Positions 22,596 through 33,224 of a stretch of DNA of 64,000 nucleotides are shown here, in pieces. Where the stretch lies: positions 62,001-126,000 of the forward strand of contig JAINVK010000527.1 of NCBI GenBank assembly GCA_030068075.1, in the 5' to 3' direction. The stretch's first letter is position 1; each line of letters begins with the position of its first letter. This stretch comes from Paguma larvata (lineage: Eukaryota; Chordata; Mammalia; Carnivora; Viverridae). A program made the position numbers and the translations under genes. The notes beneath the pieces were generated by a model that was not told where the DNA came from, made no database searches, and worked only from the letters and a program-made list of their open reading frames with translations.

Positions 22596-24653
22596 TTGTT
22601 GACTAGAAAAGCTGACATACTTTACATTGGTCCTCCTCTACTTAAGATTTTTTTTGAAGAAACAGAACTTCTGCCTTTAAAAAAAAACCTTTTCTGCTTT
22701 ACCAAGTTAGCTTTTTTTTTTTTTGAACTGGAAATTTTTTTGAGCTGGAACCATTGACCTAGTGTGCTTTATTTAAATAACTCATTTAATTTCATGTATT
22801 CTCTGGAGAGAGTCAGTAAAAGCGGAGTGAAATGTTTCTTTTATTATTGTTCTTTTCCACAATATTATGAAATTCATCTTCTCCGGACCTGTCACCACTA
22901 CTTACAGACGCTAACATTCTTTTCAGAGAGAAAGGGCAGACAGGATAAAAGAGGTGTTTGGTCTGAAGAGAAGTTCACTGTGGCTGGCTGTAACTCCAAT
23001 TTAATAAGACTGCTTTTGCTGTTTGAATTAAGGAAGAGTCTTTATATCTAGAGCCCTTGTCCTAGTAAGGTAAGTGGCAATGTCTCCAAAAGGTAAAGAT
23101 GATTCTTGAGTGAATATTAGGTAGAGGGTGTGGGATGTGTGAGTTGCAAAAGGAAAAAAGAAAAAAGAAAATAGACGATCAAATTCAGAGAATTGGATCC
23201 TTGAGGAACAAAACGCGAACTCAAGAAGAGAGTCAATGAGAAGATGGAGTTTTATGAGCGTTTAGCAAAAGGGGAAGTTGGCAGCTTGGTAAAAGATGGC
23301 TCCAATAAATGAAAGACCTGCCATGTGGGGGGGGAGGGAGGGAGGGAGGCAATATCTGAGACTTCTTATTAAAGTCTTGCAGTTCCAATACAATTTGCTT
23401 TATATGCTTGGCAAGATACCCAGGACTCTTAAAATTTAAAGAGGAGAACATTGAATGCCATCCAAAATATCAATTCGAAAAAAATTTTTTTTTAAATTTA
23501 CTTGATATGTGAAGAAAAATTAGATATTCGGAAGTTATTTTTTATATATATTTGGCATCTGTTCTTCTCTCAAGTAATAACTTTGAAGAAAACATAATTC
23601 CGTGATAAGCATAATGTGCCAGCGGAAAGCAGAGATTGTCCTTGGAAACTGAGTTTAGGCATCCAGAGAGGATTTTCAGCTTCATAAGGATGTAAACCAT
23701 GCAAAATAGACTGTGCTTTCCTTTTCTGAGAAGTTTCCAGATGCTCATATCAGTTGACCCCTGCATGTCTGTACTGGTTTGTATGGACTACGTGCATACG
23801 TACATACATACAAACATACATGAATGCATCATGTTCTAAAACAATGGCTTGGATATTTTCAAAAAAACAACTGAAACTTGTATGCATTACTAATAATGCA
23901 CATGTTACTGTAGTTAATGTTACAGAACACATCAATATCTCCTAAGATAGTTAGAAACAGTTTTGTATTCTTCCATTCCAAAGATTAACCTAGGTTAGCC
24001 TTCATATAATAATCTCTCCTAGAAAATCTGTCTCTTTTTTCACATATCTTCTTTCCTATCCATTAGAATTTTCTGAATTTTCTGTATTCTCCGGAAACGC
24101 ATTCATACAAAAACACACATTTCCCGTGAAGTCCCATAGTGAAAACCACGGTGGCCTGCACAGGTTTGGCACATCATCAAGGTTTTGACTGACAGGCTGG
24201 CACTCCAAGCCAGCTGCCCTTCCCAGGCAGTGTTGCACAGAAGGGAAGTATGGCTAGGAGACTTATACTATAAAATCATTTTTCTAAGGATGCCTGTAGT
24301 GCCATAGGATAATACATATTGCACTTGAATTGGCTAAATCATGCCTTTGAAAGTGGTTTTTCTGCAATATTTATTTTTTTTGTTTCTGTTATTGCTGGGG
24401 GTGGAGAGGGAATGAAGAGGGAGGAATATGCCTTGCAACAATATTCTGGGAACCCATTATTTCTCTATGGGTACAGGCCTTAGGCATATAATTTCTCCCC
24501 AAGGGATAGCTCAAAATGTAATATTTTTATTTTTTCTTTCTGTATTGAAAAGGTCCTGTGAACTAACAAAGAGAAAAATCTTGTCAAATGATGCACAAAT
24601 TGCATCTAATACATCAAATTATTTCATAACCACTTTGGGGTAGGGAAATCATA
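22596..24653. other. Unassigned DNA
   Basis: No gene is supported. Small simple repeats occur: a T run at 22711-22724, a GGGA-type run at 23328-23349, and an ACAT-type run at about 23795-23821. The open frames at 22551-23051 and 23542-23945 show no domain. Confidence 0.45.
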
Positions 24654-24660
24654 AGGAAAG

Positions 24661-24924
24661 TCTTTTTTTTTTTATTTTTTAATGTTTATTTATTTCTGAG
24701 AGACAGAGAGACAGAACGTGAGCAGGGGAAGGACGGAGAGAGAGGCAGACACAGAATCTGAAGAAGGCTCCAGGTTCTGAGCCATCAGCACAGAGCCCGA
24801 CGGGGGGCTCAAACTCACAGACCGTGAGATCATGTTGGCCAGTTAACGGACTGAGCCACCCAGGCGCCCCAGGAAAGCTGAGCTGAAGTTGGCCACTTAA
24901 GGGACTGAGCCACTCAGGTGCCCC
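24661..24924 (-). mobile_element. CAN-SINE with duplicated head, minus strand
   Basis: A complete minus-strand SINE ends at about 24870 with GAGCCACCCAGGCGCCCC. This is followed by AGGAAAG and a second, shorter head (24878-24924) ending GAGCCACTCAGGTGCCCC, then AGGAAAG again. AGGAAAG also precedes the element (24654-24660), so three copies of the presumed target duplication frame two heads. The first head lacks the ACCTGAGCTGAAG part that the second one has. Confidence 0.9.
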
Positions 24925-24931
24925 AGGAAAG

Positions 24932-26055
24932 CCTTAAATACTGGAAAAAAAGGATCTGCAGCTATAGAAAATAATAGTTCTTAAAGATACTTGTTTTTGG
25001 TATTGGTCTTTTAAAACATACAACATTCTCAACCATCTAGGAAACTTAAATATTTCAATAAAGGCTTTTATTTTTCATGAAAATAGTTTTGCTAATATAT
25101 GTATGCCTATCAAAAGATGATTTGTAAGCACAAATGGTCTTAGCACAAAGCATCTAGGGAGCGTTATTATTTTCCTACATGTAACTTAAGGTCTTCCTTT
25201 TGGGGGCTAATTTAGTTTTTGTTTTTTAAGATTTTGGAGATCCAATCTCTTCGTTAACTTTCTACATTACTATAGCCATGTAACACATTTATGTTTCTCA
25301 TATGTACAGAACTTGTTCAGAAAGAATAAAGGAATTTGCCTGAGTCATTTCAGACGGGTTTGTGCTATTCATTCTCCTTAATGGCGTCACAGAATGCTGG
25401 TGACCTTTCTCTACATCGTCTTACAATGTGAAATAGAGCATTGCCTACACGTAGGTTAATTCTACGTATTTTTTTCCAAACTCAATCATGGTGAGGTATC
25501 ACATTACGGAAGTTGATTCTTTTAAGGTGTCAGGCAGTATAGGAAAGGCAGAAGAATATAATGAGTTGTCAAATTGAAGTGCAGGGTCTTGCATGATCAA
25601 GTTATTCCATTTACCGTAAGCTCTACGTTAGCAGCACCCTGTCTGTCTTGTTAGTAATTCGTCACCAGTGCCTCCCCATCTCCTAGGGTTGGATCAGTGT
25701 TGGCTACATATATAAATAAATGAATACAAATCTGTCAGGTACGTATCCTTCAAGGAAGTACTGTGAGCAGTTTAAAGGACACAAAGACCATGATTCTTAA
25801 ACTCAGCCATCAATTGGCATAGAGCACAGGGCGGGTAAAGTGCTAGTGTTCCTTCTTTTGGCATCGAAAGGCTTAAGGGGGGAGATAATAGTGTGTATAG
25901 TTACTCTTCCAGTTGCCTGAGACCAAAAATCTTAGAATAATCTGTGATTCCTCTTTTTTTCCCTACCTACACCTGATTCGTAAATTCGAAAATTCTATTG
26001 GATCCCATTTCAAAATATACCCAGAATCTTAACACCAGATATTCTGCTGCCCCCC
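24932..26055. other. Unassigned DNA
   Basis: No gene or repeat is recognised. Sequence complexity is fairly high, so it would be worth including in a conservation check. Confidence 0.5.
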
Positions 26056-26059
26056 CAAT

Positions 26060-26790
26060 CTGAGTAATCATTTTCTTTCCTAGGTTATTGCAAGAGCCTT
26101 CTGATTTATTCCACTGCTGTTACCCTTGCTGCACGCCAGTCTCTTCTCACTCAGCGAACTAGTGACCCATTTAAAAGGTAAGGCAGATCATGTCACCCTA
26201 ATATCTTCCTATTAGGCTCAGAGTAAAAGCCCAGACACTTCTACATGGCCTGTAACATCCTCCACTATCTCTCTCACCTCCTCTCTGCCCACATTGCCCA
26301 CCCTTGTGCACACCGATCCAGCCGTGCTGGCCACCATTATGGTCTTCAAAAACCCCAGGCATGCTCCTACTTTACTGGGTTTGTTCTCTTTGTTCCCTCT
26401 CCACAGACAGCTCCTCACACAGACACCTGCTTCGCTTACTCTTTCACCACTAGTTCCTGCTCAAATCTCATTTTCTCTCGGGGGGTTTTACTATCTATTC
26501 TATTCAGTTTTGCAAATGGCCTCCCTTACCACCTCATCCTCCACAGTTCTGAATCTCTTTACCCTATCTGCTCATTAATTTCTATATAACTTATAACTCT
26601 CAAAAATATTATATAATTTATACTTTAATGTTTATTGCTTATTTTCTGACTCCCCCATCAGAAGGTTGTCTCTTCCAGGGCAAAGATCTTTGTCTATTTT
26701 GCCCACTGGATATTCTCACAATCTAGAATGATACTTGGCATCTAATACACACTCACTGTTTGTCAAATAAGTGAATGGCAAGGGATTTAT
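26060..26790 (+). mobile_element. L2 LINE, 3' portion
   Basis: Sense L2 landmarks run in order: GGTTATTGCAAGAGCC, GATCATGTCACCCTAATATC, GGCTCAGAGTAAAAGCCCAG, CATGGCCTGTAACATCCTCC, AAACCCCAGGCATGCTCCTA, then the 3' UTR with ATATAATTTATACTTTAATG, GTTGTCTCTTCCAGGGCAAA and GATACTTGGCATCTAATACA. The open frames 26245-26589 and 26294-26578 lie inside it and are not genes. The best preserved of the three L2 copies. Confidence 0.85.
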
Positions 26791-27105
26791 CTATCCCTAT
26801 TCACCTCTCCTACAGAAGAAAACAAAACACGTAAGTGGCAGGGGGACTTTGTATGGATGAACATGACCGGTATTCTATCATTTTAGGCATACAAATCACC
26901 TTCAAATACACAGCGGCAAGTTAATCAGCACATACTATTGAGAATTCAGTGCGTGTTTTACATTTATCTCGATGGTGGGCATATACAAAAGAAACAGATA
27001 TTATTCTTACCTCCAACATAACATCGTGGTTGTACCTGGTTAATGAACAAATCTATTTTGTATTATTTAAGTAGAAAAAGTGCAACTCTTCATAAGACTT
27101 TATGA
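26791..27105. other. Unassigned DNA
   Basis: No gene or repeat is recognised. Confidence 0.5.
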
Positions 27106-27109
27106 CATT

Positions 27110-27232
27110 ATTCACAAATTTGAGTGTGTATTAGAATCATCTGGAAGGCATGTTAAAAGTGAGAGTCTCTGATTTAGTAGGTCAAAATTGGACCAGGGAC
27201 TCTGCATTATCACGCTCTGAGAACCACTTCTC
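27110..27232 (-). mobile_element. MER5-like hAT-Charlie element, antisense
   Basis: Reads GTATTAGAATCATCTGGAAG, AGTCTCTGATTTAGTAGG and ends CTCTGAGAACCACTT, the typical MER5-type end. Non-autonomous DNA transposon remnant. Confidence 0.7.
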
Positions 27233-27236
27233 TATG

Positions 27237-27385
27237 CTAATGGTTCTCAACCCTGGCTGCACATTAAAGTCATCTAAATTTCTATTCATTAAAAATATAT
27301 GTATTGATGACTAGGCACTAAACCTATAGATTTATATTTAATTAGCATAGAGTCGAGCATAGTCAGTTTGATAATAATCTCCATC
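27237..27385 (+). mobile_element. MER5-like hAT-Charlie element, sense
   Basis: Begins AATGGTTCTCAACCCTGGCT, GCACATTAAAGTCATCTAAA, then GATGACTAGGCACTAAACC and ATTTATATTTAATTAGCATA. It lies four bases after the antisense copy, so the two are head to head. Confidence 0.7.
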
Positions 27386-27518
27386 CACTGAAGCATCATT
27401 ATTCTAGTACTATCCAGAGTTAGAGTTCTCCTATTCAATTTGTTGATCACAGAAACACTATTCAAGATGAACAGGTCCTTTGTAGCGAGCAGTACGTTAC
27501 ATTGGTCAATTGATCTTG

Positions 27519-27609
27519 CTTCCTTCTAGCATAATTTTTAGACTTTGAGGAGATATTCCTTCTACCATAATTTTTGGACTTTAATTTGAGTCCATAATTT
27601 TTGGACTTT
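27519..27609 (+). repeat. Irregular tandem duplication
   Basis: The word CATAATTTTTGGACTTT or a one-base variant occurs three times. The first two copies are preceded by TTCCTTCTA, giving a period of about 36 bases; the third follows more closely. Confidence 0.8.
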
Positions 27610-27840
27610 TCAGTTCCCATCACTACTCTAACTTATAATAGACAAGACTGGAAAGGAAAATGCAAACCTACAAATCCAGGTATATTCCCTTTGAGATTCA
27701 ATGACCTATTGAACAAATGGTCTTTTCTTTTCTTTTTATTAGTAATTGCAATTAATAATTCCATCAAGACCGATATCTCCCTTTTGATTTTCTATACCCT
27801 TAGCCCACAGTTTTTAATGTTCCTCAGTATTTATTCACTT

Positions 27841-28041
27841 AAACATTTTTTAATGCTTATTTATTTTTGAGAGAGAGAGACAGAGAGACATGAGTGGAGG
27901 AGGGGCAGAGAGAGAGGGAGACACAGAATGTAAAGCAAGCTCCAGGCTCTGGGGTGTCAGCATGGTTCCAACTCACAAACCGTAAGATCATGACCTGAGC
28001 TGAAGTCGGATGCTTAACCGACTGAGCCACTCAGGTGCCCT
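27841..28041 (-). mobile_element. CAN-SINE, minus strand
   Basis: Tail AACATTTTTTAATGCTTATT, GA-rich body, head ending GAGCCACTCAGGTGCCC. The flanks share ATTTATTCACTT (27829-27840 and 28044-28055). Confidence 0.94.
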
Positions 28042-28059
28042 GAATTTATTCACTTTAAA

Positions 28060-29205
28060 CAAGTAGGAAGGACAGGGTTGGGGAATACACTATGACCACT
28101 TTCCAGATGCTATGGTTTTGCTGCAACCCAAAGATTGTCACTGCTGAAAACTGAAGCAACCTTGTCCCACACATTTGCATTCAGTGGCTCACAGACGACT
28201 TTGCCAGTCCAGGTACCCATAACGAGTAGGGAAGGATGGCACAGTACTCTGTGCTCTGAAGATTACAGATCTTCTGGATGACACTGACATGGTCAAACAT
28301 TTCACTTAAGATGGAACTTCTCTGTCCATGTGGTTGGGTCAGGTAGGGCTTCCAAGCCTAACGTGCATGCTCTGCTAGAATGAACTCTCACTCAAGAACT
28401 TACAGGGCCTGCTGTCGCCTTTCAGGATAAATTTTAGTTCAAGGTTCTTTTCCTGCAAGGAAATATCCATCTGGAGCATTTCAATCTATGACAGAAATCT
28501 AATAAGGTGGATCCTAAAAGAGGAAGAAATCTGGATTCCTTTTCTCAAGACGCTCCTTGGCCCTACACATATTTTTACGTACACTCCAGCGATCACCTCT
28601 GTATACCAGGGAAACTTCAGAATAAGAGCTGTGGGTAGCCTCAAAAGTCCTGTTCTTTTTTGCAGGGCAATGAGCCCTACTAAAATGCTATCCATTTGGA
28701 TTACTAAGTGTAACCATTCAACTCATTATTTTCCTAGCAATAAAAGTCTCTTCTAGGTTGATAAATCTATACCGTATAGTCCTAAAAGTGCTGGCATCTT
28801 TTTTGAATTCCTCTTTAAAGGAAATTTGTTTTTTGAGCTAGAACTTTCTTCTCCAAACATCCCAAGGAAAGACTATGTTTTATTCATTTGATATTTACAT
28901 TCGCCCTCCTAGTCTAGCATACCATGTGGAAAGCACTGATTGAATGTTAAATTGAATTAAATGCCTCCCATTCATTCTATTTCTACTTACACAAAATATG
29001 ACTCTCTGGGATTCCTATCCTTCTCATTGGAGATACATAAAATAAATATAATAACTCTTGAACATGAAAATTCTTAAAATGTTTGATGACAGCTAATTTG
29101 TTTCTCCCTTTTTGGCGTACTTTACCCCAAACTAAACACCTTCAATTCCTTTCCGTGTTTTCATATTTTAGGGAATCAACAATCCTTACTGCCTCACCAC
29201 TTGGT
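28060..29205. other. Unassigned DNA
   Basis: Complex sequence without a clear repeat. On the minus strand between about 28100 and 28480 a frame stays open for longish stretches between two or three stops, but I cannot match it to a protein. Parts near 28400-28480 resemble L2 words weakly. Undecided. Confidence 0.35.
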
Positions 29206-29209
29206 CTTA

Positions 29210-29410
29210 GGGTCAGAGCTTCTTAAGCTAAAGTCCGCGAACACCTGGGAAATTCATAGCTAGGTTTCAAGGAATGTTGTAAACTTTCTGAAACTGTATA
29301 TAACATTCTGTGAATACATATTTTTTTTTCCTGGGGAGATATATATAACTTCTTTTAGATTTCTAATGAAATATTTTTTGTGAGCTCCCAAAGATAAAGA
29401 ATCACTGATG
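29210..29410. mobile_element. Possible old hAT-type DNA transposon remnant
   Basis: Words such as AAGTCCGCGAACACCTGGGA, TCTGTGAATACAT and AGATAAAGAATCACTG resemble a known class of short mammalian DNA transposon, but I could not settle the family. Confidence 0.3.
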
Positions 29411-29647
29411 GACAAGTTATTCCGTTTGTCATTGTTGATCTTAAAATGTGGTTCTCAAACTTGCATATAACACTGCAATACAACCAGAGAGAGCACAGAA
29501 GAGTTGGTATTTCTCTTGTCAAGACGCTATTTCTCTATTAATGTAACTCAAGCTTCCAGCCACCTCTAAGTGTCATTTGATATTCCTAGTTAACATTAGT
29601 TTTATTTGTAAGTAAAACTACTAGCTCTCTTACCAGCATACACATGG

Positions 29648-29668
29648 ACACACACACACACACACACA
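29648..29668 (+). repeat. CA microsatellite
   Basis: Ten AC units plus a partial one. Confidence 0.95.
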
Positions 29669-29829
29669 AAAGTACATATAATCATTTTCAAGTTAGTTTC
29701 TCCTGCTACTTTTATGTATCTTTTAATGTGAAATGCATATTCTACATTTAAAATTCATCATGTTGACTTGGCTTCTCATAGTCACAGAAACTTTCTTGCA
29801 TCTTATTTCTTACATCAATTAACCTTTCT

Positions 29830-30165
29830 GGTTTCTAGTCATTTATAAATTTGATAACCAGGTCTTCGCTCTCATCTTCCAAGTTGTTGATAAAACTGTT
29901 GACAGTTCTGTGTCAGCCCATAAGACATTGTATGAATCCATTAAGAGCCACACTCTTTGGAAGTTTATTAGTGGAGTATATTGCTGTCAATAAATATCTT
30001 CCCAGTGTTTTAGAAGATATACTATGAAAGATTTTAATAATGTCTAAATAAAATTTAAGGGCTTATTCTATCCACAACATGCAATTTGCTAATCCTGTCA
30101 CCACAGAAAATCAGGTTAGTTTGGACAAAACCTTACTGAACGTAGTATCATCAGTTCACATTCAG
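29830..30165 (-). mobile_element. CR1/L3-clade LINE, reverse transcriptase remnant, antisense
   Basis: Read on the minus strand, the nucleotide order matches the CR1-type reverse transcriptase: LTDFL-like coding near 30110, and near 29870-29890 a frame reading FINNLEDE, close to the CR1 FINDLEDE-type motif. The middle is full of stops and frameshifts. An ancient element, inactive for a very long time. Confidence 0.6.
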
Positions 30166-30495
30166 TTACTGACTTTTCCTTTTGAAATGTTTAGTTGGTA
30201 ATTCTAGAACATCATCAATTTGAAATAATCATTGAAAGATCATCATGCATAACAATACATTAATCCATAATAGCTGTTTGCATAAAAGTGGCCATTTTAG
30301 AATAGTCTAAGGTTCATTTTTAACCTTTAAAATGGATTCCCTTCAGAAATTGGTTTTTAAAGCAACCAATTTGCTCTATGCTATAGAAACAAGCATTTTA
30401 AGAAGAATCATAAAAACTGACCTACCTTGGTATAATGAGCTTTACTGACATTCTTCCAATGGCAGAGTGATGATTCTTTATAATAAACACTGCTA
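30166..30495. other. Unassigned DNA
   Basis: No gene or repeat is recognised. Confidence 0.5.
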
Positions 30496-30499
30496 CACA

Positions 30500-30624
30500 T
30501 ATCGTGGTGACTACGGCATAATGTATGGAATTGTCAAAACACTGTGGTGTGCACCTGAAAGGAATATAACATTGTATGTCAGCTATATTTCAATAAAACA
30601 AAACAAAGCAAAAAAAAAAAAAAA
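30500..30624 (+). mobile_element. LINE-1 3' end with poly-A tail
   Basis: Sense L1 tail: CGTGGTGACTACGGCATAAT, GTGGTGTGCACCTGAAAGGA, ATAACATTGTATGTCAGCTA, then TTTCAATAAAACAAAAC and an A run. Only the last 120 bases of the element were inserted or kept. Confidence 0.8.
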
Positions 30625-31428
30625 CAAAAAACACTGCAATACATGATCCTTACATAAATATACGGATATTGAATTTTTTATGCAAAACTGAACACCATGA
30701 TTTTATGATATTTTCTTAAAATTGAACATTTTTTCCTTGGCTGGTGCATGACTAGAATAAATAATAGCGTAGAAAAAATAAATACTTATGAATTACTGAC
30801 CATATCAAATATTTTAATGTATTTTAACATCACAGATGGTGAAAAATAATATTGTAAAACTTGAAGAATTATCATATATAAATTAAATGCCTTATTAATT
30901 TTAATAGTATATACTTTGTGACATTGGTTTATTCGGTGAACATTGGATTTATTTACAAATGTCCATAATTCTCTAGAACTAAAAATAAGAGTACAGTTTG
31001 AATGTTGGGCTGTGGGGCAAGTGAAATAAGAGTAAATAAATAATTTAATTAATAAGAGAAAATATGTAGCAAAATGAAACACATAATTGCAAATGCCTGT
31101 TGTTTATTTAAAATTCAATATGTTGCATGGAAAAAATTTTTCCACATTTTAGAAATATAAAAGGATGCAAAAACAAAATTTTAAAGAATAAAATAAAATC
31201 ATTTTCAATATGTTTTCTATCAGTTTTTAAGCTTTAGAAACATGTATATAATTAAAACACATTTAACTGTTGCAGAAAAGAAAACATGAACTACTTCAAG
31301 GATAACCTTGATCCTGCATAATATCTAATTTTCTTTCTTGAGATACAAACCATACTTCGGAATAAATAGGCTGTAATCCAGATTCCTAGCAAAGGTGAGG
31401 GCTAGAGGTGCTAAGGTAACAGGAAATA
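30625..31428. other. Unassigned AT-rich DNA
   Basis: No gene or repeat is recognised. The open frame 30786-31082 (minus) has no domain. Confidence 0.5.
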
Positions 31429-31442
31429 AATCATGATAATTT

Positions 31443-31664
31443 TTTTTAATTTTCTTTTTTAACATTTATTTTTTGAGAGACCGAGAAGAGACAGAGCATG
31501 AGTGGGGGAAGGGCAGAGAGAAAGAGGGAGACACAGAATCTGAAGCAGGCTCCAGGCTCTAAGCTGTCAGCACAGAGCCCCACATGGGACTCGAACTCAT
31601 GAACCGTGAGATCGTGACCTGAGCTGAAGTGGCACTTAACCAACTGAGCCACCCAGGTGTCCCT
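31443..31664 (-). mobile_element. CAN-SINE, minus strand
   Basis: Full-length type with head ending GAGCCACCCAGGTGTCCC. The flanks share AATCATGATAATTT and AATCACGATAATTT (31429-31442 and 31666-31679), one mismatch in 14. Confidence 0.95.
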
Positions 31665-31679
31665 GAATCACGATAATTT

Positions 31680-32383
31680 AATTACATGCAATTTGCCTCA
31701 TGTATTTAGTTTGGGAAGTTATTTGAAAAAACTGGAAAAATGATTTGAAAGTTCGGAAAAGCTAAGGGCATGTTTTTGGATCGAATGATATATAAAGATC
31801 TGTTGAGCTGAAGGAACTTTTGAACCTGTAATTGTTGAGTTCTTGCATGCATCCCCTCGAACGATACTAACATCCTTCTCACATCACATCCGTCAATACG
31901 TCAATACGGCAATACATGACCGCCTGCCTGCATGCTCTCGAGCACACGTGTCCTGTCCACCTGAAGAATGACTATTTCTGTTCACATCAAATCCCTGTCC
32001 TCTTTCTACACTTTGCCTACAGCCTTCATAAACGATTCATATTTATCAGTCATTGAGTCCTGCTTTCTCTTAAGAATGGAAGGGAGTGGCTCTCTTTGAG
32101 GTTTGAATTCTGAGTTCAGAGGTTTATTTCTCCATGATAACTGAAATGTAGAGAACAGCAACGACAACAAAAAAATAACATATTATCCTACTGCGTAAAA
32201 GATGGGGATCTTCCACTTTGGGTTGCCTTGCTGTTCTTTCTCCTCTGGAGAGGAGACGTGGCGAAAGAGACTATGATGGGTGTGTTTGAATAACCTGTGT
32301 ACTGAGCACAGAGGCTTGCCCCGCTTCTTACCAGCACCATGTTTGTATAAATAATTTGTGATGTATTTTCTGTGGCACACTAC
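31680..32383. other. Unassigned DNA
   Basis: No gene is recognised. It contains a small three-unit tandem repeat at 31891-31914. Confidence 0.5.
31891..31914 (+). repeat. Three-unit 8-base tandem repeat
   Basis: CGTCAATA, CGTCAATA, CGGCAATA in direct succession. Each unit begins with a CpG. Confidence 0.9.
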
Positions 32384-32401
32384 TTAGAAATAAGAAATGG
32401 A

Positions 32402-32613
32402 GGGACGCCTGGGTGGCTCAGTCAGTTAAGCGGCCAACCTCGGCTCAGGTCATGATCTTATGGTGTGTGAGTTCAAGCCCCACGTTGGGCTCTGTGCCGA
32501 TGGCTCAGAGCCTGGAACCTGCTTCAGATGCTGGATCTCCCTCTCTCTCTGCCCTTCCCCTGCTCACGCTCTGTCTCTATGTCTCTCAAAATAAATAAAT
32601 AAATAAATAAACT
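32402..32613 (+). mobile_element. CAN-SINE, young-looking, plus strand
   Basis: Complete head (GGGACGCCTGGGTGGCTCAG), CT-rich body and a regular AAATAAAT tail. A perfect 18-base duplication TTAGAAATAAGAAATGGA flanks it (32384-32401 and 32614-32631), the longest in the window. The A box TGGCTCAGTCAG is at 32414-32425. The B box at 32470-32479 has lost its CpG (AGTTCAAGCC). It landed just before an L1 3' fragment. Confidence 0.97.
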
Positions 32614-32631
32614 TTAGAAATAAGAAATGGA

Positions 32632-32945
32632 CTACTGTTACACTCAACAGTTTAGATAAATATCACAGATATAAAGATGAGAAAAAAGAGATGGTCACAC
32701 AGAATGCGTAGTGTATGATTTTTTTTCTATATGAATTCTGAGAAGTTGCAAAACTAACCTACTGTGATAGGTTACAGAGAAAGCTGGTCACCTTGAGGGT
32801 GCAGGGTATTCTGGGGCATGATGAGATCTGAAATATCATGTATCTGAATGTGGCTGGAGGTTACCTGAGTGCCTGTATGCATGCAGACGCTTCTAAAATG
32901 GTAGTTTACTACATTAAACTTAAATCATTTAAAAAGCAATACTAT
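32632..32945 (+). mobile_element. LINE-1 3' UTR fragment
   Basis: Sense L1 tail order: CTACTGTTACACTCAACAGT, GATAAATATCACAGATATAA, a GATGGTCACACAGAATGCG word, TATATGAATTCTGAGAAG, GGCTGGAGGTTACCTGAGTG, GTTTACTACATTAAACTTAA. Old and non-coding. Confidence 0.7.
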
Positions 32946-33045
32946 TAACAAGGGGCAATTAAATATAAATCTGCATTAATTGCAAGTTTTTCTTTTATTT
33001 TTTAAGCTATTCTAACAACTCAGCTACACTACCACCTAAGACATT

Positions 33046-33210
33046 TTACTTTTTGTTAATGTTTGTTTATTTTTGAGAGAGAGAGAGAGAGTGCGAGCAC
33101 GGTGAGGGCAGAGAAAGAGAGAATCCTAAGTGAGTCCGTGCTGATGCAGGGTTCAATCCCAGGTGAGATAAAGAGTCAGATGCTTAACCGACCGAGTCAC
33201 CCAGGCGTCC
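33046..33210 (-). mobile_element. CAN-SINE, minus strand, shortened
   Basis: Tail TTAATGTTTGTTTATTTTTG, GA run, head ending CGAGTCACCCAGGCGTCC. The flanks share CCACCTAAGACATT and CCACCTGAAACATT (33032-33045 and 33211-33224). Confidence 0.93.
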
Positions 33211-33224
33211 CCACCTGAAACATT

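Noticed and set aside
26245..26589. 114- and 94-codon open frames, plus strand
   Set aside because: They lie inside the L2 remnant, in frames other than a single intact ORF2.
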